Below are positions 7,548 through 12,792 of a stretch of 12,792 bases of DNA, piece by piece. The stretch's first letter is position 1, and each line of letters opens with the position of its first letter. The notes beneath the pieces were generated by a model that worked only from the letters and a program-made list of their open reading frames with translations, was not told where the DNA came from and ran no database searches. The translations under genes were made by a program, and so were the position numbers. This stretch comes from Acidobacteriota bacterium (GTDB lineage Bacteria > Acidobacteriota > Terriglobia > Terriglobales > Acidobacteriaceae), in assembly GCA_023410055.1 (NCBI GenBank), contig JAEYQK010000070.1, forward strand, positions 1 through 12,792. The letters are read 5' to 3'.

Positions 7548-8935
7548 GCGCAACTCCTCGCTTTGTGGCGCAGGAACAACAGGGCGAGGATCACCAGCGC
7601 TATGCCCTCACCGATGACTGCTGCATAGATGACGCCAAGTAGTTGAAAATGGATCGCGCCGAAGGGCTTCAAGCAATTGGCGATCAGGTACCCGGCCAAC
7701 AGCACGCCGGTGTACACGTGCCCCTTTGCGGCAACGAAATAGAAGCGGGCGAACAATTGGTTCAGTGCCATAACGAGAAAGTAAAGCGCGTACGGCGACA
7801 GCACTTGCACCACATAAGCGGTATCGGTCGCGGAGAAGGCACCGCGTTGATAGACAAGTCGCACGATAGGGTGGCGCGAGAAGAACATGGCTACCGCGCA
7901 GAGCGTGTAAGCGGCTCCAGCGAGGAGGAGCGCTCGTGCGAAGGCACGCTTTCTGTTAGTGAACTCCTGCTTAGCGAGCCATGTGCTTACGATCTGGTTA
8001 AGCGGGGTTGCCGCCCCAGAGAGAGGCAACATGGCTATCCGCAATGCGTACGCGTTGAGAGCGATAGCACCTGCACCGGTGAGCGCAGCGTAATGAACAG
8101 TTAGTAACTGATTGAGACTGAAAGCGACGTTTTCTACTGATGCCGCTGACAGTTGCTGAACGAACTTCAGCCCCGTCGGAGGCGGCCCCGTGGACGTGCC
8201 GTCGGGTGTCTCGGCGATTCGAAGAGCAATGATAACCCGTTTCGCTGCCCAAACGGCGGCCAGAGCAGTGCCAATCACGTACGACCATGGCAAAGCATAT
8301 TCGAAGCTTGCTCCGGGCAAGTGATTCCAGCCTAACAAAGATATCAGCATGACAGCGGGGGCCATCGTGGACAATAGCATCGCCTTGCCGTGTTCCCGTT
8401 CAGCGTGGAAGATGCTGAACGCCAGTCCAATAATTGCGGACGGCAGCACAGCTCCAGAAAGCACCCTCGAGAACTGCTGGACAAGATGGCTCTGAGAGCG
8501 AACCCCCACTATGCTCGGGATAACGTCGCTCGCCCCGATGATCATCGCGAACGTAGCGACGGCTGTGATTGCTGCGAGTACCAGCAGCAATCTTCTGAGG
8601 AACTGGCGGTGCCTGCCATGTGCTTTTACCACCACATAATGGGGTACGAAGGCCAGCGTGAACGCACCAGTCATGTAACTCATCATCATTACGGGCAGTT
8701 GCTGCACTCCGAAGAACGAGTCTGTAATCTCGGAGACTCCAAAACGGCTGGAGATGTAGACTTCGCGAACAAGGCCCAGAACCTTACTGCCAAGGCTGAT
8801 CAGGAGAACAATGCTCAACACGCCTGAGTAGTGGCGGGTGCCTTGCAGCAGTTGCTTTGTCCAGCCGATCGCTTTAGCAGTTCTATCTTGGACAACTGGA
8901 CTGGAAATAGTTGTCGAGTCTAGTGCGCTGTGCAT
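7544..8935 (-). CDS. MurJ/MviN-type lipid-linked glycan flippase (probable Wzx role)
   Basis: The 463-residue polytopic membrane protein belongs to the MOP exporter superfamily, MurJ/MviN branch. The signature region at 50-100 (SKVLGLVREVYISSRFG, EITDSFFGVQQLP, TGAFTLAFVPHY) aligns with the first two helices of MurJ. Arg57 and Asp72 match E. coli Arg24 and Asp39, and NAYALRIAMLPL matches the helix with Arg270. The Arg pair after the LP motif (Arg52-Arg53 in E. coli) is missing: LPVMMMSYM stands there. Arg18 is Lys51. At 463 residues it is shorter than a typical MurJ of about 510, consistent with fewer C-terminal helices. Placed directly before the ligase/polymerase gene with an ATGA overlap, it probably flips an undecaprenyl-linked EPS unit rather than lipid II. 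ATG 8935 has no evident Shine-Dalgarno; the 92-bp gap before it holds only a weak promoter-like sequence. Confidence 0.88.
   Translation of the reverse strand: MHSALDSTTISSPVVQDRTAKAIGWTKQLLQGTRHYSGVLSIVLLISLGSKVLGLVREVYISSRFGVSEITDSFFGVQQLPVMMMSYMTGAFTLAFVPHYVVVKAHGRHRQFLRRLLLVLAAITAVATFAMIIGASDVIPSIVGVRSQSHLVQQFSRVLSGAVLPSAIIGLAFSIFHAEREHGKAMLLSTMAPAVMLISLLGWNHLPGASFEYALPWSYVIGTALAAVWAAKRVIIALRIAETPDGTSTGPPPTGLKFVQQLSAASVENVAFSLNQLLTVHYAALTGAGAIALNAYALRIAMLPLSGAATPLNQIVSTWLAKQEFTNRKRAFARALLLAGAAYTLCAVAMFFSRHPIVRLVYQRGAFSATDTAYVVQVLSPYALYFLVMALNQLFARFYFVAAKGHVYTGVLLAGYLIANCLKPFGAIHFQLLGVIYAAVIGEGIALVILALLFLRHKARSCA
7554..7559 (-). promoter_or_regulatory. Shine-Dalgarno GAGGAG deciding the ligase-like start
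   Basis: GAGGAG on the minus strand lies six bases from ATG 7547 and directly abuts the in-frame TTG at 7553. Spacing therefore selects the ATG. The site is inside the 3' end of the flippase gene, consistent with translational coupling through the ATGA overlap. Confidence 0.75.
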
Positions 8936-9027
8936 GAGTACTGAATCAGCTAAAGGGAACGGTGGAGCATCGCTGTTTCAGGAAAAGAAGCTAATGGGGA
9001 GCTTCGGTGATCCTGGCAAAGCAGGCG

Positions 9028-10062
9028 CTAGAGTTTGTTGTTCAACAGCAAGAGCGTGTGCATCCAAAAAGGGCATTTGTAGATGAAGTTGTAAGGTACG
9101 GCTTTGCCGCCAAAGTTGCGAAACAAGCGCTCGATTGGGTGCAGCATGGAGCCCGCAAAATCGAACACCTGCGACCGTTCACCGGCGAATCGGACAAGGT
9201 GCCACAACAGCAGCGATGCAGCTCCGCTAGTTCTGACAGTTGGATCCGCTCCCGTAACGATGTAATAAGCGCGCTTCGAATCCCACACCATAAAACCGGC
9301 AGCTTGTGCTCGGCCATTCTTATCTGCAGCAGCAAAGCATTCCCCTGAATCGTTGTTCTTGGCGGCTGCACAGATGCGCTCAAGAACTGCAGGGCTGTGG
9401 GGCAGCGGCAGTTCCTGTCTTTCAAACGTCTTGGACTCGAGGTCCAGCACTGTCTTAATTGAGCAAGGATGCACTTCTATGCCGAGCTTCTCAGCTTTGC
9501 GAATCTCCGATCGTACCGTATGGTCGGTGTTGTCCCAGACATTCGTATGGTCGGCAGGGTTTTCGATGATATGAGTGAAGCGAGTGGTTTGCCTGAAACC
9601 TGCCCAATGGAAAGGCAGCCAGTTGTGAATTGTTGGATGGAAGGCCTGAAAGAAGGTGTTCTGTCTTCCCAACTCGAGCGCAAACATCGAGAGGATCTGA
9701 GTTCTTCTGTTTGCGACCGACGAGCGCTTCCCTATGAAGGGTTCCATAACGATTCCCAACGTCTGCGTGAGTCGAGGCATCGTACCGACTCGCACTCCAC
9801 ATCGCCGTTCAGAATAGAGCGGAATCCCCGCAACCAAATATCCGTTTTTAAACAGACACCGAATCTGCACACGATCGCAGACCGCTTGAAGCCACCATGT
9901 TCGGCAGAACACGGAGCACTGTGGAGATGCGCTGACGAAAGAATCCCACATCGGAAAATCGTGAGCAGCAAGATCGCGAAACGTGTATTGAGAACCGTCG
10001 TCTGGGATAGTCCGTGTACTATTCTGCAAGTGACGGGGCTGGAGAACAGCACTTTGGGACAT
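9028..10062 (-). CDS. FemAB/GNAT-fold acyltransferase (Acetyltransf_6-like)
   Basis: The 344-residue soluble protein has the double-GNAT FemAB architecture. The N-terminal half includes DFPMWDSFVSASPQCSVF and WWLQAV (56-61). A charged linker helix, TVRSEIRKAEKLGIEV (182-197), precedes the C-terminal GNAT core: AQAAGFMVWDSKRAYYIVTG (252-271), ASLLLWHLV, and the diagnostic end motif FDFAGSMLHPIERLFRNFGG (300-319). Relatives transfer acyl or aminoacyl groups; in polysaccharide loci they are thought to acylate amino sugars or glycans, though substrates are mostly unproven. ATG 10062 shares a base with the deacetylase TAA (TAATG), with GGAGG ten bases upstream, so the two are translated together. 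That coupling suggests it acylates the amino group exposed by the deacetylase; this is inference. An aminoacyl (Fem-like) reaction is the alternative. Confidence 0.88.
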   Translation of the reverse strand: MSQSAVLQPRHLQNSTRTIPDDGSQYTFRDLAAHDFPMWDSFVSASPQCSVFCRTWWLQAVCDRVQIRCLFKNGYLVAGIPLYSERRCGVRVGTMPRLTQTLGIVMEPFIGKRSSVANRRTQILSMFALELGRQNTFFQAFHPTIHNWLPFHWAGFRQTTRFTHIIENPADHTNVWDNTDHTVRSEIRKAEKLGIEVHPCSIKTVLDLESKTFERQELPLPHSPAVLERICAAAKNNDSGECFAAADKNGRAQAAGFMVWDSKRAYYIVTGADPTVRTSGAASLLLWHLVRFAGERSQVFDFAGSMLHPIERLFRNFGGKAVPYNFIYKCPFWMHTLLLLNNKL

Positions 10063-11528
10063 TACGCACCAACCTCCAGCGCGCGCCTAGGCGTGCGCGT
10101 AGATCCGTTAGGCAACAGGCCGACATCGGCGTAGAGGGCCCAGGTGGAATCGAGGAAACTCTTTGCACTTACCCATGTGTCGGAGGCTTTCAAGCTGTCC
10201 TCCATAAGAGCCCAGAAAAGATCGCCAACCCAGCGCGGCAGCTGGACGCCGCCGAAAGAAGTCGGATGCCACAATACAGAAAAACCACCCCAGGCTAGCG
10301 TCCTGCTTTCCTCGAATAGGGTCTTCGCCTGGGCGAAAGCGGAGGCTTTTCCCTTGCCCCCGAGTAAAGAACAATCCATTATTGCGAGCGGCAGTTCCAA
10401 GAACCCCGCCGGCTTTTCCGATACAAAATCATACGGGGGGAACGCAAAGCACGCGCCCGCGCGAAAGCCGATTGTCTCCGACCAACCCAATGACGCATCA
10501 TAGAATGCGTTGGACTTCTGCACTTCGGATATCAATCGAGGCAGGTTGAACCTAAGCCAGTGCTGCCTTCCGCCTCGGGCGGTGAATCCTTGGGATCGTA
10601 AAGACTCGTATTCACGTGAGAGCCCGCAGTCGTGGTCAAGACTTGAATACGATCCATGGACACCTACCTCCATTCCGCTGCCCTCGAGTATGCGGAGCGA
10701 TCGGAGGACCCGCGAATCGTCAATTCGGTAGTTCCCGTCCCGGCGATGACCTTGCTTCACGATGAAGTAGTAGCTGGCAGAAGCGCCACGCTCCATTTCA
10801 TCGCGGGCGAGGTGGTCTATCTGCATTTGAGGCGCGTGCCCATTTACCGCCATTTTCAGCGCGGCGACTGCCTGGGAGCATGCCGTGGCTGGTTGCTTAT
10901 CGACCAGAAGTGACAGCAAAGAATTCTTTGCTGCGCGAAATAGGGTTCCGCCACGGGTGAGTGGGAAGAAATCAACGTCGTGAGTGTTGACGACAAACTG
11001 CCCAGTTCCGTTGCAGGGATGCTTCGGCGGGACTGCAACTCCTCCATCCTGGCAAAGTAACTGCTGCATGCCACGCATGGCGAGTGCCGCGTATGGGACG
11101 CATGCGTCCAGGGCGTGCCTGCTCACGTAACTGCGATCAAACGGAATACGCCCAACAGAGTCACGGTCGGTAATGCTGTATTCATCTGAACAGGAAAGCC
11201 ACTCAAAGATCTCGCCCAGCCAATCTGGTCCTTTTCTTGTGCAGCCGTGGATGAGGGGCATCTTACTAGTTCCCATCTTCACGAACTGCGGTGCGGGGGC
11301 CGGGACATTCAATGCCCGCGGTCGGTAAAGGTCCGGGATGCATACAACTGGCCTTGCGTTTGTGCCGGGAGTTGTTGAGTAGCTGATTCGGAGGTCAGCC
11401 GAACTCATTTCGTTAGGTGCAATCAACGGATCATGGCCGTAGATGGCACAAAAGCATCGAAATGCATATTCAAGCCGGGCGCGATGTGCCGGCGTTTGCG
11501 TCGTTACGAACTCCAGATGCAGCTTCAT
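10062..11528 (-). CDS. Polysaccharide deacetylase-like protein (CE4/NodB-related with N-terminal DUF7033-like region)
   Basis: The 488-residue protein has two parts. Residues 1-170 resemble the N-terminal region found on unusual CE4-like proteins (about LHLEFVTTQ...FDRSYVSRHALDACVPYAALAMRGMQ). Residues 175-430 are a divergent NodB-type barrel: NTHDVDFF (181-188) stands for the TFDDG motif and keeps Asp184 and Asp186; GVHGSYSS (289-296) gives the HxxxS metal motif with His291 and Ser295; GGRQHW (319-324), GFRAGACFAFPPY (354-366) and LWHPTSFG (419-426, His421) fit the remaining motifs. No signal peptide is seen, so it may act on a cytoplasmic nucleotide- or lipid-linked sugar. The reaction expected is hydrolysis of an N- or O-acetyl group, metal dependent. 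ATG 11528 has no clear Shine-Dalgarno. It is TAATG-coupled to the FemAB-like gene. Confidence 0.85.
   Translation of the reverse strand: MKLHLEFVTTQTPAHRARLEYAFRCFCAIYGHDPLIAPNEMSSADLRISYSTTPGTNARPVVCIPDLYRPRALNVPAPAPQFVKMGTSKMPLIHGCTRKGPDWLGEIFEWLSCSDEYSITDRDSVGRIPFDRSYVSRHALDACVPYAALAMRGMQQLLCQDGGVAVPPKHPCNGTGQFVVNTHDVDFFPLTRGGTLFRAAKNSLLSLLVDKQPATACSQAVAALKMAVNGHAPQMQIDHLARDEMERGASASYYFIVKQGHRRDGNYRIDDSRVLRSLRILEGSGMEVGVHGSYSSLDHDCGLSREYESLRSQGFTARGGRQHWLRFNLPRLISEVQKSNAFYDASLGWSETIGFRAGACFAFPPYDFVSEKPAGFLELPLAIMDCSLLGGKGKASAFAQAKTLFEESRTLAWGGFSVLWHPTSFGGVQLPRWVGDLFWALMEDSLKASDTWVSAKSFLDSTWALYADVGLLPNGSTRTPRRALEVGA
10073..10077 (-). promoter_or_regulatory. Shine-Dalgarno GGAGG for the FemAB-like gene
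   Basis: GGAGG sits in the last codons of the deacetylase gene, ten bases from the ATG at 10062. Together with the TAATG junction it indicates stop-restart coupling between the two genes. Confidence 0.65.
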
Positions 11529-11575
11529 ACTTTACAAGTCGAGATGCGCACATACTCGTGCGTGTGCGGCAGTAG

Positions 11576-11692
11576 TTACGCCGCCTGCATATGCTCCGGT
11601 TCACGTTCAGTGGAGTCGATTTCGAGGCATAATCTATCCTGCACCGAGTACAACTTGCCGCATGCAGAGCACAATGGTCGCATTGGCTTCAA
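11576..11692 (-). CDS. Possible 38-residue CxxC mini-protein
   Basis: A short frame starts at TTG 11692 behind AAGGAGGT with eight bases of spacing, the best ribosome site of the whole window. It reads MKPMRPLCSACGKLYSVQ, then DRLCLEIDSTEREPEHMQAA, and ends with TAA. An internal ATG lies at 11683. The LCSACGKLYS segment resembles half of a zinc ribbon (CxxCG) and there is a further Cys at residue 22, but a second CxxC is absent, so a complete zinc knuckle is not formed. After the TAA the same frame continues open for 16 codons to a TGA that overlaps the deacetylase ATG, which might mean a decayed longer gene. It could equally be chance in an intergenic gap. I do not recognise the protein. Confidence 0.33.
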   Translation of the reverse strand: MKPMRPLCSACGKLYSVQDRLCLEIDSTEREPEHMQAA

Positions 11693-11700
11693 TCGATGCA

Positions 11701-11707
11701 ACCTCCT
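11701..11707 (-). promoter_or_regulatory. Strong Shine-Dalgarno AGGAGGT in the gap
   Basis: AGGAGGT on the minus strand is close to a full anti-16S match. It is followed eight bases later by TTG 11692 and 17 bases later by ATG 11683 in the same frame. It is the main reason to take the mini-ORF seriously; no other start codon lies at suitable distance. Confidence 0.4.
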
Positions 11708-11813
11708 TCACCCTTTTTTGTATTCGGAGCCGTAGAACCGAGTTATTCCATGCCTGAGAAGTTCTTGGCGTAGCTTTGATTCAAACGTAACGATGACTGA
11801 GGAAATGAGGCTG

Positions 11814-12792
11814 CTAAGCGGTGTGGTAGTAAGCCTTCGCGTACGAATAGTTGTATGACTGAATGTTCGGATCGGCTCCGTTCAGCACTACCTCTATAAC
11901 CGGTGCGGAGTGTACTTCTGCGAGCAGTTCCATTGATCGGACCAGGGCTTCACGTGTAACAACGTTGGCTCTGCCGACGAAGACGACGCCGTCCACGAGG
12001 GGCGAAATGGCGCGACCGTCGGAGTAGGCGAGTACCGGTGGCGAGTCGACTACAACATACTCGAAGTCGCGGCGAAGCTCCCCTAAAAAGGCCTTCATTT
12101 TGTCTACCCCGAAAAGCACGCCGGAGTCTTTCACGGCGCTCCCAGCGGGAATGACTGTCAAATTCGAGATCTGATCCACCTTATGTGTAATTGAGTTGAT
12201 CGGCATTGAATCGGATAGGTACTCTCGCAATCCGATCGTGCTCGGAAGCCCGAAAGCCTGTGCGATCGCAGGGCGCCGCAAATCGGCGTCGACGAGACAC
12301 GTCGTACCGTGTTGTGCCAGGGCTGTCGCCAGATTCACTGCGATCGTGGTCTTACCCTCTCCTGGCAGCGACGATGCGACAAGTACTACCTGGGGCGGAC
12401 GGTCCGGTCGCGACAACATCAGGCTTGTGTGCAGAGACCGCATCGCCTCTGCATGAATGGATTTGGGCGTTTGCAGCAGGAAAGGCATCGGCGTAGGCAG
12501 TTCGGAAGTGTGCCGCTGAAGTCCAAACACCGAGCGCGCTTTCCCGGCAATTGGTAGAACTGCAACAGAGGAGATACCTGTACACTGCCGTACGTCATTG
12601 ATATCGTGAACCCGGTTATCGATGCCCTCACGAACGAATGCCAGCAAAACGCTTCCGAGTAGGGCAACCAAGATGCCGAGTCCGATGTTCCTGACCGGTT
12701 TGGGGCGCGTTGGCGAATCCAGAACTCGGGCTTCTTCCACAAGTCGAATGTTGCTAGACTTTGAAGCCGCAGCTATTCCCGCCTCCTTCACC
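11814..12792 (-). CDS. Wzc-like polysaccharide co-polymerase / BY-type tyrosine kinase, C-terminal part (5' partial)
   Basis: The frame is open to the right edge, so the N-terminal Wzz domain is mostly outside. Visible from the edge: the end of the periplasmic region (VKEAGIAAASKSSNIRLVEEARV...SPTRPKP), the second membrane helix (about residues 35-53), then the cytoplasmic kinase. Kinase motifs are Walker A SLPGEGKTT (141-149), Walker A' CLVDADLRRP (165-174) and Walker B YVVVDSPP (245-252). The tail holds five tyrosines in the last 13 residues (YNYSYAKAYY), the usual autophosphorylation cluster. The oligomerisation motif EX2RX2R reads EAMRSLH, with His in place of the last Arg. The protein would control chain length and export at the inner membrane through cycles of tyrosine phosphorylation. 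It leads the minus-strand run, and its N-terminal half and probably the Wza-type channel gene lie beyond the window. Confidence 0.93.
   Translation of the reverse strand, partial: VKEAGIAAASKSSNIRLVEEARVLDSPTRPKPVRNIGLGILVALLGSVLLAFVREGIDNRVHDINDVRQCTGISSVAVLPIAGKARSVFGLQRHTSELPTPMPFLLQTPKSIHAEAMRSLHTSLMLSRPDRPPQVVLVASSLPGEGKTTIAVNLATALAQHGTTCLVDADLRRPAIAQAFGLPSTIGLREYLSDSMPINSITHKVDQISNLTVIPAGSAVKDSGVLFGVDKMKAFLGELRRDFEYVVVDSPPVLAYSDGRAISPLVDGVVFVGRANVVTREALVRSMELLAEVHSAPVIEVVLNGADPNIQSYNYSYAKAYYHTA

Larger units (their letters stand above)
11529..11813 (-). other. Intergenic gap between the Wzc-like and deacetylase genes
   Basis: This 285-bp gap is the longest non-annotated stretch in the window. 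It contains a possible mini-ORF (reported separately) with a strong Shine-Dalgarno, and an A-run on the minus strand (around 11713-11718) that is not preceded by a stable hairpin. I found no convincing sigma-70 promoter and no GC-rich stem followed by U-run downstream of the Wzc stop, so read-through from the kinase gene into the rest of the run is plausible. Confidence 0.5.

Noticed and set aside
7544..8935. Assignment as housekeeping lipid II flippase murJ
   Set aside because: The location in an EPS run and loss of the Arg pair argue for an EPS substrate, so the gene symbol was withheld.
8936..9027. Promoter-like TTGCCA-17-CATTAG in the gap before the flippase gene
   Set aside because: The -35 is good but the -10 matches only three of six bases; this is within chance for a 92-bp gap.
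9028..11528. Exosortase (XrtA/PEP-CTERM) EPS locus, in which FemAB-like proteins and deacetylases also occur
   Set aside because: No exosortase, PEP-CTERM protein or other marker gene of that system is present in the window, and the deacetylase is of a different, DUF7033-like type.
11701..11720. T-run CCCTTTTTTG on the plus strand as an intrinsic terminator
   Set aside because: No GC-rich stem precedes it on the plus strand and no plus-strand gene ends nearby.
11433..11735. Plus-strand 100-codon frame across the Wzc-deacetylase gap
   Set aside because: It overlaps the deacetylase 5' end antisense, has no ribosome site or recognisable domain, and its Cys-rich look comes from the reverse complement.

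Overview
The window is most likely part of an extracellular polysaccharide (EPS/capsule) locus from a soil-type Acidobacteriota bacterium (Terriglobia/Acidobacteriaceae-like). The taxonomic guess rests on the Ig-like segment at the left edge (a VNG...GGNSSVG-TIS-AGLYTAP pattern, common in that group), the moderately high G+C, and the beta-helix proteins ending in a DIGAYEY-type motif. It is an inference from style, not from a marker gene.

Layout. On the plus strand, positions 1-1310 hold the 3' part of a secreted right-handed beta-helix protein whose start lies outside the window. Everything else is on the minus strand and reads right to left. In transcription order: the C-terminal part of a Wzc-type tyrosine kinase/chain-length regulator (12792-11814); a 285-bp gap with a possible 38-residue CxxC mini-ORF; a polysaccharide-deacetylase-like protein (11528-10062); a FemAB/GNAT-fold acyltransferase (10062-9028); a MurJ/MviN-type flippase (8935-7544); an O-antigen ligase/polymerase-type membrane protein (7547-6240); two GT4 glycosyltransferases (6243-5038 and 4993-3788); a secreted beta-helix protein (3727-2216); and a SAM-dependent methyltransferase (about 2160-1315). 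The methyltransferase converges on the plus-strand gene with only 4 bp between the stop codons.

How they fit together. The set resembles a Wzx/Wzy-dependent pathway. The glycosyltransferases, methyltransferase, deacetylase and FemAB-like transferase would build and decorate a polyprenyl-linked unit. The MurJ-like protein would flip it, taking the place of a classical Wzx. The ligase/polymerase-type protein would polymerise or transfer it, the Wzc-like kinase would control chain length and export, and the beta-helix protein would act on the exported polymer. No initiating phosphoglycosyltransferase, Wza-type outer-membrane channel or nucleotide-sugar gene is visible, so the locus probably continues to the right of the window. 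Tight coupling (TAATG, ATGA and GTGA junctions) ties deacetylase to acyltransferase and flippase to ligase to the first glycosyltransferase.

I saw no tRNA, rRNA, CRISPR array, insertion sequence or convincing intrinsic terminator. Gaps between genes are short: 285 bp at 11529-11813, 92 bp at 8936-9027, 60 bp at 3728-3787, 55 bp at 2161-2215 and 44 bp at 4994-5037. The possible novelties are the deacetylase/FemAB pair, the MurJ-like flippase without the Arg pair, the CxxC mini-ORF and the two unrelated-looking beta-helix proteins around the methyltransferase.
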